From positions 677,769 to 741,768 of the forward strand of contig JXTB01000180.1 of assembly GCA_002914805.1 (NCBI GenBank): a stretch of DNA of 64,000 bases, read 5' to 3'. Made by a program: the position numbers and the translations under genes. Source of the stretch: Parasponia andersonii. Lineage: Eukaryota; Streptophyta; Magnoliopsida; Rosales; Cannabaceae. Positions 54,301-64,000 of the stretch are shown piece after piece. Numbering within the stretch: position 1 is the first letter of the stretch; every line of letters begins with the position of its first letter. Below the pieces are notes generated by a model. It was not told where the DNA came from, did not search any database, and worked only from the letters and a program-made list of their open reading frames with translations.

Positions 54301-55331
54301 ATGAACACACAAGAGAAGATCGAAGCCGCTAGAAAGAAAAAGGAAGAAGGCAATGCGCTATTCAAGGCTGGTAAATATGAAAGAGCCTCGAGAAGATATG
54401 AAAAGGTACACGTAGTTCAACAATATTTTTCTCTTGGTGCGTTACTCTAAAAGTCAGAGTCAGGGCATTTTACAAAAACTTTTGCATCAATGATAGGCTG
54501 TGAAGTTTATCGAATATGACTCTTCCTTCGGCGATGAGGAGAAGCAGCAGGCAAAGGTGCTGAAAATCACCTGTAATCTTAACAGCGCAGCCTGCAAACT
54601 GAAACTTAAAGACTATAAGCAAGCCGAGAAACTGTGTACCAAGGTACTGGAACTTGACAATAGGAATGTGAAAGCTCTGTACAGGAGGGCTCAAGCATAT
54701 ATTCAACTTGTTGATTTGGACTTGGCAGAGATGGATATTAAGAAGGCTCTTGAGATAGACCCAAATAACAGGTGAGTTCTCCCTTTTACCTGATGGATTT
54801 ACTTGCAATGCCCCTAGTTTTTCCTTGTATAATACTATATTTTGCTCCTTTTCACTTATGCGCTCTATTTGTATTTTTTTTTTATAGAGACGTGAAACTG
54901 GAATACAAGGTATTGAAGGAAAAAGTGAGGGAGTGCAACAAGAAGGATGCACAATTCTACAGCAGCATATTTGCAAAGATGAACAAATTTGAGCAAGTAA
55001 AATCCGCTTTGCAACTCTTAGGCCACGTTAACTAATTCGTAAAAAGAATGAGTGGAAGGGGAATAGAGGGAAAAAAAGAATGGGGAAGAATAAGAAACAT
55101 TGGGTGGGATAGGGTTGGACTCCTCGTGGAAACACATGAAATGAAGTCTTTCCTTTTTCAATTCTCGTTCACTGTTACGGATTAGTAAATATGCCTTCCA
55201 GTTTGAGAATCTTTCTGTATCTATTACCCTTTACTGATTAGTTTTGTTGGCTTGTTTTTGGAATCTAAATGCAGAATGCAGCTGCAAAGCAGGAGCCGCC
55301 GGCGCCCATGACCATTGACAGCAAAGCTTGA
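51381..55331 (+). CDS. ROF1: FKBP62/65-type (ROF1/ROF2) immunophilin co-chaperone
   Basis: Twelve exons: 51381-51576, 51732-51818, 52766-53026, 53120-53194, 53317-53397, 53546-53740, 53836-53922, 54010-54185, 54283-54405, 54497-54771, 54888-54996 and 55275-55331. They total 1722 nt in phase, 573 residues. Three FKBP domains lie at about residues 55-155, 170-270 and 285-386, followed by TPR repeats at about 400-540 and the end PMTIDSKA. Domain 1 keeps the active-site residues ([24 protein letters not shown]). Domain 2 lacks the FD and VIxGW residues, and domain 3 has leucine for the tryptophan, so only domain 1 is likely to isomerise prolyl bonds. The TPR should bind HSP90. In Arabidopsis ROF1/ROF2 modulate heat-shock factor HSFA2 and thermotolerance. 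The last intron contains MITE copy B; reading straight through exon 11 would give a false end at 55035. Confidence 0.95.
55021..55195. mobile_element. MITE copy B, in the last intron of the FKBP gene
   Basis: Ends: GGCCACGTTAACTAATTCGTAA on the left and, read in reverse, GGCATATTTACTAATCCGTAA on the right, about 21 bp of imperfect terminal inverted repeat. The interior is like copy A at 2768-2969 (AATGAGTGGAAGGGGAATAG, AGAATAAGAAA, then TTTCCTTTTTCAATTCTCGTTC on the other side). There is no coding capacity. It lies 24 bp after the donor site of exon 11. Confidence 0.7.
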
Positions 55332-57607
55332 CGGAGAGAAAGCATGCAAACCTTTTCTTCCTCTTCTCTTTCCAACCATCTTGTCGTCATTTCTCGTTTG
55401 TGTCGTCTTGTCTTTGATTGAGAATACGCACAATGACAGTGTGCGCTCTTAACTTGTAGATGTGTTCCCTTAGTATTATTTGGTTTTCGTTATACCTCAA
55501 GACGGTCAAATGGGTGATTTCATAGCCACTGGACGTGATAAGAGTCAAGTTTCCTCGCTGTACTTTGTAACTCCCATTTATATGTATTTTGTGCAAGTAA
55601 GCGCTTACGGGACACAAGTAAATTTCTAGCTACTCCTTTCTCATCTTTTCATTTTCATTTTCATTTTCTTTTTAATTTAAGAACCACAGTAATTTAGTAA
55701 GAAGAAAACAAGAAAAAAAAAAAAAATAATGCTTAGGGCTACATATCATCAGTATTGGTCTTACCTCATCATTTGTGAGTTACGTGTATTAGAGGTATGA
55801 CGTAAGATTGTTATTAAAACAAGAATGTAAGACGAATCGATCTTAGTGAAAGTTTGCTCCAATTAATTTGATCTTGTATATGTTCTTATAATTGAATCAT
55901 AATGGTAAAACATTTTCGGACAAAATTTTTGAGAAAATTTCTTATTTAAAATTGTTGAGAAGATATTTTGTTTCGATAGTTACCTTTAGCTCAAGCAATA
56001 AATATCTGAGAAAAATCTAAAAGCAAGTAGCAACTTTTTAAGAACAATGTTGTGGCATAAGGTACAATTATCTTATTGGATAATTTGTAATTATAATTAA
56101 GTAGTAAAAAACTAACATAATTTTTAACTTATATTTCGTTATTGAGCTAATTAGCCAAAGGAATAATATTACCTTTCTATTATTTATTTATATATTTATT
56201 TTATATAAATAAAGGTGTTAACGAGTAGTTCGATTCAAAGGGTGAAATCGAAAATTGAAGTGGGAAATATGAGCAATGGACCGGTGCGGTTTAACTCATT
56301 ATTGTTGCAAAGTTGGCGACTATTTTTATCCCTAAAACATTGTTTCAGAAATAATATGTCACCATAGCATCTTAACTCTTAAAATGATGTCATAAACTTG
56401 ATTAACTATCTGCGTAATCTCGTTATATGGGGAACCAAATAGGCTATAAAAGAGGGTATCCAATCAGGATAGGAGCACCAATCATTATATTTGAGCACAA
56501 CAAATTATTCTCACTCAATTACAAGTCATTGTAATACTTTAGAGAACCGGCTTACACGTAAATTTTTAGTCTTAGTAGTTTGATAGTTCGGTTGAATTAC
56601 TTGACCGCATCCCAAGCAGCATTCATATTCCTAAAATCTTGACGAGGTATTTAGGCTGAGAAGCATTAAGTATAAGCAACCAAGCTGAAATCTTTATGAA
56701 TTCCATTTTTATGTTTTAAGTAGTGATATTAAAAGAAAATAATAATAATAAAAAAAAAAAAACTATAAAGGAACCAACTATACTAGTTTTACTTGTATAT
56801 TATCACCTTAGGGGTGGATACTTATATATTTCTAATGGGCTAATGACACACTTGGTCCGTGGACTCTCTCTCTCTTATAACGCTTTGGTCCTTAAAAGGT
56901 TTTTAATTATGCAATAAAATGCTTAGATTTTCATTCTGTTGTTAAAAAAGTATACCCCGAAATTGAAGAGCAAAAAACACTCGTGAAATCGTTGAAAGAA
57001 TATGCACGTGAAGGTCACGTGAGCTCGAATCCACAATTAATTTTTTTTTTTGGGGGTGGGTGGGAGTTGGGAGGGAAAGAACGTTACAAGAAAGTAAAAT
57101 AGGAGTTCATTTGGGAAAGCAAGCGGCATCTGAGGAAGGCTCTCCTCTTAATCTCTCTCATCTTGTGTTGTGCGAACTTGTCAACTGTTAAGAGAAAGTG
57201 AAAGTGAAAGTGAAAGTGAAAGGGAAGGTCCGATTCCATTCCTCTTTCATCAATTTAATATCTCATCCCACTTCAACAACGCTGCCACTGCCACCATCGC
57301 CTGCCGCAATCTCACTATTGGTTTTCTAATCTCTCTTCCATTTTAATTTTTATTCTTTCTTTAATTCTTAAATCATCTCACAAAAAATAAAATCTTAAAA
57401 TCCAATTTTAACTAAAACTGTAATTCGGTTGGCTAAGCTTTCAGTTTCAAGTTCACTAGAAAATGGTTTCACTATAAAGGAGTTGTCACGGACTTGATCA
57501 ATCTTTTAATTTTTGTGCTTTCACTTGAAATTTATGTGACAAGGCAATACCTATGATGTTAAAATTCAATTTTAAGTGTGTTGTCGTTTTTCATTTTTCT
57601 TCTGCAG
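55332..57607. other. 3' flank of the FKBP gene and spacer
   Basis: The 3' UTR of the FKBP gene likely fills the first 300 bp. A stretch near 56440-56640 (GGCTATAAAAGAGGGTATCC, then TTGTAATACTTTAGAGAACC) looks like the promoter part of a gypsy-type LTR but has no defined ends. The block 56830-56960 (TTGGTCC repeats) resembles a MITE arm. A (GTGAAA)n run lies at about 57190-57222, followed by C/T-rich sequence that could be the leader of the RPL2-like copy, and a possible acceptor TTCTTCTGCAG at 57598-57608. Confidence 0.4.
57190..57222. repeat. (GTGAAA)n minisatellite
   Basis: About five copies of GTGAAA in tandem, in C/T- and A/G-rich sequence upstream of the RPL2-like pseudogene. Confidence 0.85.
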
Positions 57608-58081
57608 ATGTGGGAGAAAAGGGTACGGAGTCATTGCGTAGTAATATGACGAACCAGTTGATGCATTGACAGTTGCATGCCTCTTTGCGGCTATGCGCGT
57701 CGGAACTGTTATCCACAACATCGAGTTCAACCGGGGTCAAGGTGGCAAGCTTGTTCGAGCAGCAGGAACCAGTGCAAACATTCTCAAGAAACCCTCCTCA
57801 ACCAAGTGTCTGGTCAGACTTTCTGAGAAGTGGGTTGATTCTCGCTGCATGGCCACGATCGGTGTGGTGTCTAATCCTAGCCATAGGGATAAGAAGCTTC
57901 CCGAAAGGCCCGGCACAACCGACTGGTCGAGGAGTGGCAATGAATCCAGTTGATTATCCTCACTGTGGAGATGAGGGTCGCAGCAAGAGTGGTGGAGTTT
58001 GGGGAAGGAATTCTCTAACGCCTTGGGGCAAAGCCATTTAAGTCTGGATACAAAACTAGACCCCTCAAGCGCAGAAGGTAG
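57608..58081 (+). pseudogene. Mitochondrial-type ribosomal protein L2, frameshifted copy
   Basis: The plus strand contains the C-terminal RNA-binding half of a bacterial-type L2 as found in plant mitochondria, spread over three frames. Frame 1 (from about 57666) has [34 protein letters not shown] and [13 protein letters not shown]. Frame 2 has [12 protein letters not shown] and LTPWGK. Frame 3 has [14 protein letters not shown] up to 58081. The first shift lies near 57900-57940, where the KAGQSRWLGRRP region is damaged by a deletion. The second is an extra A in the GGCAAAG run near 58030. The HGGGEG metal/peptidyl-transferase loop reads HCGDEG. L2 is a core 23S rRNA binder, so a functional copy must lie elsewhere. 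It may be a decayed nuclear transfer or a duplicate; draft indel error is less likely given the three kinds of damage. Confidence 0.8.
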
Positions 58082-59069
58082 CGTTTGATTTCTCTGATGC
58101 TCTCTCAGATTTAGATTTCAATCGTGTAGTTTTGCTTCTAGATGAATTTGACAACAATAATAACCATACTTCCAATGTTTACCTTATCAAGGAGGTTTTT
58201 CAAAGATTTTTTTTTTTTTTCCAAGTGGTATTTTTGGAGAGTCCAGTTGTGTACTGCTTTCTCATTTATATGCGTACAGACTTTCAGGGGAATCCATTGT
58301 TTTCCCTCTAGTAAGTTTGAGCTTAGTTGTCATTTTCTAGTTGATGTTCAATGTGTATCTATCTCCAAGATGTGCTTACATCGGTTCGATGAGATACGTG
58401 ATAATAAGTTCATTAAGAATAATATAAGAAGAAGAAGAGATCTAAAAGAAGATATCAGAACTAAATCAATGATACAAAACTAGTTTTGATTGCGGTTGAG
58501 AATCGAACGAGCATTAAACACAAACCTCTTGCTTTTGCATTTGCATACATTTGCATCGATTTTGGTGTTTACTTCATACATGGTTTGAAGGGAGTTTTGT
58601 GTTTTCTACTTATTCGATTCTCCAGATATTTTCCCCTTATGTTGTTCAGTTTTAGTCAATAGCAATCAAAACTAGATTTCTATCTTTGATCTAAATCTGA
58701 TACCTTCTTTCAATTCTTCTTCTTTTTTTTTTTCTCAGTAAACTTTTTATCATTTATCTCATCGAACTGGTGTAATACAGTTTGAAAATCAATTGGCACA
58801 GCTCTACTATGAGAAATGAGAAAACAGAAGAGTTACTTTCGTCATTCACTATATTTAAGCATTCTTTAACATCAAAATCCAACTCTGGAGATGAGAAGCA
58901 AAATGAGAGAGAGAGAAAAGAAACATCATCTTGAAAGAAACACAACCACCAAAACTGCAAGCATATAAGAGCTTTACAAAAGATATGGACAAGAACAGGA
59001 TTGTTTGTGCGCTCAGATGTCGTTCTCCGAAGCCTTTGCACCACTGCAGTGACCCTCAGGGCTGTCAGA
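58082..59069. other. Spacer and 3' side of the acetolactate synthase regulatory subunit gene
   Basis: Between the RPL2-like copy (plus) and the acetolactate synthase regulatory gene (minus) the sequence shows T-rich runs near 58208-58220 and 58720-58737, and a GA-rich run near 58898-58920. The last 200-300 bp probably hold the 3' UTR of the minus-strand gene. Open frames here are not recognisable. Confidence 0.4.
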
Positions 59070-59747
59070 CTATAGAGGATAAGAATATCCCCGAAGATGT
59101 TTAGAGTCCACACCCGACTCACGCACCAGTGCAATTCGTCCGGTTCGTGCCACCTGGAAGAAGCGCAAATTTCGTAAGAAAAAGATGCAAGTTGTGGTGC
59201 ATTTTTAAGGCATAGTGAAACCAGGATAAAGATCAGAGTATGCTTCTTTAAAAACTGCAACCAACAACTTTATGAAGCACTCAAAAAATCAAGGAGTAAA
59301 AATGCATCTATCATGGCTGATACAGCATTTGGAACGACATTAAGGCTGTCTAGACTTGCTATGTGCATCTTAACCTAATTAACATATTCTCGCATCTGAA
59401 TATTGCTATTGCAAGACAAACCTCACAGATGCCGTAAGGCTCTAACAGTCTTTGTAGTGCAACCATCTTGTTTAAATCTCCCGTAAGCTGAAAAATAGTT
59501 AAAAAGTAACGAGTCACAAAAGTTGATTTTGGATGAATATTAAAAGCCCACATATGATATAAATTCAATTCAAATCATAAAAGAGTAAATTCACCTCAAG
59601 GGTTACTGTATGGTCTGAAACATCAACAGCTTTAGCCCTGAATATGTTAGCAATGTCAAGGACATCTCTCCGAGCAACAGCATTCACAGCCACCTTTATC
59701 AACACTAACTCCCTCTCAGCAAATGGCAAGTGGGTAAGATCGCGGAC
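59070..59747 (-). CDS. Acetolactate synthase regulatory (small) subunit, last three exons
   Basis: Minus-strand exons 59595-59747 (51 codons), 59422-59487 (22 codons) and 59070-59153 (27 codons plus stop), all in phase 0 with GT-AG borders. The encoded stretch includes [60 protein letters not shown] and [18 protein letters not shown] before the end GYSYPL. This is the C-terminal part of the second ACT-type repeat unit of the plant small subunit, which binds the catalytic subunit in the chloroplast, activates it and gives feedback control by valine and leucine. The N-terminal exons are not found up to 60180; they should lie to the right of the copia element, outside the window. What is visible is undamaged. 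Confidence 0.9.
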
Positions 59748-60180
59748 CTGAAGGACATTTGCCAACTAATCAGATAACTGTTGGCCACTACTAAACACAA
59801 ACGTTCAAACTATAAAATTTAATACGGCATTCAAATTTAGGATTACATTGCGTCCAATATTATAATCTAAAAACACAGCGATATTCAAGACACCAAAGGA
59901 AAAACAGGTTGAAAGATGGCAACAGTACGTAAGTTTGAAACTCGGACAGTAAACCACGAGTTGTATAATTGTTGATGCAAGAGAAAAACCTACTACGAAG
60001 AAAGAGTGATCTGAAAACCAAATTGGTGTCACTTTCTCCTAGCTTTCAGCCATCACTTAGAAATTAATAATAGCGTTGAAAGAAAATGTAATTTGATATA
60101 TGGTTAAAGGTTAAAACCCAGGAAAAACGAGTTAAGAACTAAATTCACATATAAGGAATGCGGAACAAACATATTGACAA
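59748..60180. other. Intron (part) of the acetolactate synthase regulatory gene
   Basis: Between the visible acceptor side of exon 59595-59747 and the copia LTR at 60181 there are 433 bp of AT-rich, non-coding sequence without an additional exon that I can recognise. It is best read as intron sequence, in which the copia element landed. Confidence 0.55.
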
Positions 60181-60397
60181 TGTTGGGAGAGATCACGTGT
60201 ATATTTTTTATTTAATGTAGATTTGTATTTTGTAATTAGTATGAGCTGTAGATTATGATCAAATTAGATTGTATTTTGCCTTAATTAGGATAGGATTTGT
60301 TTCCTTTTTTGAGCTGTTGATTTCCTATATTTATAGAGGACGTCTAAACCTCTAAAATTAATCTGATATAAAAATATTTTCCTCCAAAAAATCTTCA
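60181..60397 (+). repeat. 5' LTR of a Ty1/copia element
   Basis: A 217-bp LTR starts TGTTGGGAGAGATC and ends AAATCTTCA, with a TATTTATAGAGGAC box near 60330. It is followed without gap by the primer-binding site. The five bases before it (GACAA, 60176-60180) would be the left target-site duplication; the right LTR and duplication lie outside the window. Confidence 0.8.
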
Positions 60398-60409
60398 TGG
60401 TATCAGAGC
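60398..60409 (+). other. Primer-binding site (initiator Met tRNA)
   Basis: TGGTATCAGAGC follows the LTR end directly. It is the usual primer-binding site of plant Ty1/copia elements, complementary to the 3' end of initiator methionine tRNA, and it fixes the LTR border and the plus orientation of the element. Confidence 0.9.
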
Positions 60410-60768
60410 TCAATTAGCTTCCTTTGGACCATTTAGAACTCTTTTTTCTCTGTTTTTTGGAATAAAACAGAGCATTTTTCGTCAGTCTTCAGTGCTGGTT
60501 TAAGAACTCTATTTTTTCTTTGTTTTTCGAAACCAAAACAGAGCATTTCCATCAACCTTCATTGCTGCCCTCATCGTCCAAATCCTTGTCTCAACCATTT
60601 TCAGCATTAGCTTGCTGAATGTTCATTGGCTTCAGCCAAAATTTCATTATTTTTTCCCTGTATTTTTTTATCTGCTACCGAGCAATCCTTTCTTTCTCTC
60701 GTCTAGCCGTCATCCTATCCTAAACCCACCGGATCTTTTTATCTTTTTTTTTTTTTTCTTTTTGAACC

Positions 60769-63700
60769 ATGGCTGAGACACCCAAACCCACTAAATCTTC
60801 ATCAACTCCAGCCCAATCATCTCATATGATTGTTCATTCCGAAAACCCCACGTTGCAGATTTCAAATGTCAAATTGAATGGTAAAAATTTTATGGAGTGG
60901 TCTCAATCGGCCAAGGTTACCTTCATGAGTAAAGGAAAATATAAGTATGTATCTGGAAAGGCAGTAAAACCGGCGGAAGATGACCCATCCTATGAGACTT
61001 GGGAAGCTGAAAACTCTATGATGATGGCGTGGCTGTGGCATTCCGTGAAACCCAAGATAAGTAAAGCTTATCTTCTCTTTCCTACAGCAAAGGATATTTT
61101 GGCAGGGGTTCATTGGATATATTCAAAGAAAGGATTTGATTCCCAAATTTTTCAAATCAAAAGACAGATTCTCAACACAAGGTAAGGAGATTCTGGAGTT
61201 ACAGAGTACTATAGTACACTCAAAAGACTCTTTACTGAACTGGATCTTTATCAAAAAACTGAGATGGAGTGTGCAACCGATATGAAGAAATTGAAGGACA
61301 TGCTAGAAAAAGAACGCGTATATCAGTTTCTTCTTGGCCTCAATCCAGAATATGATCGAGCTAATGATCGAATTATTGAAAAGGAACCATTTCCAGACTT
61401 AGATGAAGCCTTTGCCATCGTACGCAACGAAGAAAGCAACAAGGAATTAATGAGAGTAACTGCTGGAAATACCAACAATACTGCTGTTGATAACTCAGCC
61501 TTATTTACCTCAAGGCAGTTTAATAGAAAGACTAAAGATAAGGATGGGAGATGGTGTGATCACTGCCAGCGCCCTCGCCACAATCGGGACACATGTTGGA
61601 GGCTCCATGGAAGACCTGAAAACTTCAAAGAGATCATTGGGAAAGCTGAAAATTCCAACAAAACTGGACCGAGTCAAAAGATTGGACAAACACATCAAAC
61701 TGAGACAGTAGAAGACCTCAAAATGGGAGATTCTTTTAACAAGAGTGACATAGAAAGACTCCAAAAATTGTTGAAACAGCTAGATTCCTCGTCAACAGAT
61801 TCAAACTCAATTCCAGGTTCTTGTTCTCTTGCCCAAACAGGTAAAACAAGTCTTGTGTCTGAAAAATCGTGTTTGCCAAGTACTTGGATTGTAGATTCAG
61901 GTGCATCAGATCATATGACCTATCATTCTAAATTTTTTCACCATTATGTGCCTAATTCTGGGAAACAAAAAATTTGAGTGGCTGATGGAACTTATTCTTC
62001 CATAGCTGGTCAGGGAGATATAAATATTTCTCCATCATTATCTTTGAAGTCTGTCTTACATGTTCCAAAATTATCCTACAATTTGTTATCTATTGGGAAA
62101 TTACTAAAGATCTAAATTGTTCAGTTGTATTTACATTGGATGCTTGTTATTTTCAGGACCTTGGTACGAAGAAGATGATTGGGCATGCTAAGCTGAAAGA
62201 TGGGCTATACTACCTAGATACTACCTGCAAAAATAGACCTCATGGACTTGTCTCTCATACCAACTCATCAGATATCATTTTACTATGGCATAATTGACTT
62301 GGCCAACCTCCTTTCTTTGTTCTGAAAAAGTTATTTCTTGAATTATTTAAATACGTCGATCATAGTTTTTTTCATTGTGAATCTTGTGTACTTGCAAAAC
62401 ATCATCGCATTTCTTTTCCAATAAAAGAACCCAAATTTTATCTCCATTTAGTCTTATTCATTCTGATGTGTGGGGACCATCACGTGTTGCTAATATTTCT
62501 AGTTCTCTTTGGTTTGTTACTTTCATAGATGACTATAAGCGATTAACATGGGTTTATTTGATGAAATTTAAATCTGAAGTTGCTTCCATTTTTCTATCAT
62601 TTCATAAATTCATTCAAAATCAATTTGGGACTAAGATTCAAACTGTTCGTTCTAATAATGAAAAAGAATATTTCAATCAAGAGTTAGACACATATTTCGA
62701 AAAAGAGGGAATTCTCCATCACTCATCCTGCACAAACACACCCCAACAAAACAGAGTTACTGAAAGGAAAAATCGCCACATGTTGGAAGTAGCCAGGGCT
62801 CTTTTGTTCCAAATGAAAGTTCCAAAAACCTATTAGGGGGAAGCTATTCTCACTGCCTCATACCTAATAAACCGAATGCCATCAAGGGTTCTCCAAACAC
62901 AATCATCTATTCAAATATTAAAAACCCTCTTTCCAAATTTCCAAGGTATCGGATCCCTACCTCCTAAAGTTTTTGGGTGCAGTGTGTATGTCCATGACCA
63001 GAGTCCTACACGGGGAAAGTTAGATCCAAGGGCTATAAAATGTGTATTCTTGGGGTACTCATCCACAAAAAAGGGTATAAATGTTATCACCCACCAACTA
63101 AGAAAACATATGTATCTATAGATGTTACATTTGTTGAAAGTCAACTATTTTTCGAAATCAATCTTCAAGGGGAGATAAAATCAGCAGCCGAGGATGTAGA
63201 GTGGTAGAAAATTGAACATGAAGATACTCCAAATTTTGTCCCAAATCACGCCTCAAATGTGGAAAATTCCAATCAGCCAAAATTAGAATTTGTTCCTACT
63301 GTCAATCAACCAGAAAATCAGCAAGAATCAACACCAGGTCCCACTGTCTCTGCTACTGTTCCCCAAAATCTGTGTGAAAATCAAGGTCAAATTTTAAGTC
63401 CAAAATCCAAAACTCCATTTTTACAGGTATATTCAAGGAGAAAATAGCCCATACTTCAGCTAGCACCACCAATTGTGGACTCTGCATCAAGTGATGAAGG
63501 TAATAATCTAATTTCTCAAAATTCAGCTGAAAATACTCCCATTAATAATCTTGATCTTCCTATAGCACTTAGAAAAGGAGTTCGTTCATGTACTCTTCAT
63601 CCTATGTCTAACTTTGTCTCCTTGAAAAATCTCTCCCCCGAGTATGTGTTTTTCTGTCTCATATAAAATCACAGAAAATTTCATCATCTATTCACGAGGC

Positions 63701-64000
63701 ACTCAAACTAAAACCTTGGCGGGACGCTATGGCCGAAGAAATGAAGGCTTTAGAGAAAAATCACACACGGCGATTGGTTGATTTGCCACAAGGGAAGAAA
63801 GTTGTAGGATGCAGATGGATCTTCACAAATAAATACAAAGCTGATGGGTCCTTGGAGAGGCACAAAGCTAGGCTGGTTGCAAAGGGGTACACCCAGACCT
63901 ACGGAATTGATTATCTTGAAACATTTGCACCAGTTGCAAAAATGAACACTATCAGAGTCCTACTGTCAATAGCATCCAACTGTGATTGGCCACTACATCA
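60769..64000 (+). pseudogene. Ty1/copia gag-pol, degenerate and cut by the window end
   Basis: From the gag start at 60769 (MAETPKPTKSS) the frame holds the Gag core (LNGKNFMEWSQ), a stop at 61183, then continues to a CX2CX4HX4C zinc knuckle near 61557-61600 and the protease motif WIVDSGASDHM near 61885. A stop at 61974-61976 and further stops and shifts break the pre-integrase region (61977-62440). The integrase core follows at 62440-62835, with HSDVWGP and the conserved glutamate in TERKNRHMLE. The middle acidic position of the triad reads RSNN where the family has RSDN. After more breaks, reverse transcriptase begins near 63780 ([27 protein letters not shown]) and runs off at 64000. Gag, protease, integrase and reverse transcriptase are in the order of Ty1/copia. 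The element cannot make its proteins as it stands. Confidence 0.9.

Noticed and set aside
54997..55035. Read-through end of FKBP exon 11 ([11 protein letters not shown])
   Set aside because: A GT donor at 54997 joins in phase to 55275, giving the conserved PMTIDSKA end; the read-through enters MITE copy B.

Overview
The window is nuclear DNA of a flowering plant, most likely a eudicot (I cannot name the species). The genes have many short GT-AG introns, the spacers are AT-rich, and the encoded proteins are plant orthologues: a WD40 protein like DSE1/TANMEI, a PPR protein, F-box proteins, PRD1, SEC23, an FKBP62/65 (ROF) co-chaperone and the regulatory subunit of acetolactate synthase. Two single N bases (34635 and 45776) show that it comes from a draft assembly. 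I rebuilt exon structures by hand and checked them by splice-phase arithmetic. PRD1 (9 exons, 3999 nt) and the FKBP gene (12 exons, 1722 nt) close exactly in frame.

Layout. 1-630: minus-strand tail of a decayed Ty1/copia element. 1190-4206: minus-strand DSE1-like WD40 gene with two phase-breaking indels and a missing 3' end, holding two small inverted-repeat elements in an intron. 5100-9900: gene-poor sequence with a Ty3/gypsy gag relic and a duplicated scrap of the DSE1 intron. 9912-12307: two-exon PPR gene (+). 12090-20700: local tandem duplication that copied the PPR tail, the spacer and an F-box gene, giving two full F-box genes (-) and one broken F-box start; an hAT relic interrupts the second unit. 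20646-26625: complete PRD1 (-). 28424-30689 and 44074-46426: two related solo LTRs of about 2.3 kb, the second with perfect 5-bp target-site duplications. 33476-41205: SEC23 (-), 12 exons, with one exon start lost at the N at 34635. 49875-50935: long-inverted-repeat element. 51381-55331: FKBP62/65-type gene (+). 57608-58081: frameshifted mitochondrial-type ribosomal protein L2 copy (+). 59070-59747: last three exons of the acetolactate synthase regulatory subunit (-). 60181-64000: Ty1/copia element (+) starting with a clean LTR and primer-binding site, apparently within an intron of that gene, and running off the window.

The intact genes are unrelated housekeeping or developmental genes (organelle RNA handling, protein turnover, meiotic double-strand breaks, COPII traffic, chaperone function, branched-chain amino-acid synthesis), each with its own promoter; nothing is operon-like. 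I found no gene cluster or architecture that I would call a new biological system. What merits a second look is genome-dynamics evidence: the F-box tandem duplication, paired solo LTRs of different decay, one MITE family in introns of two genes, the DSE1 and RPL2 pseudogenes, the copia insertion in an amino-acid biosynthesis gene, and a hidden assembly gap in SEC23.
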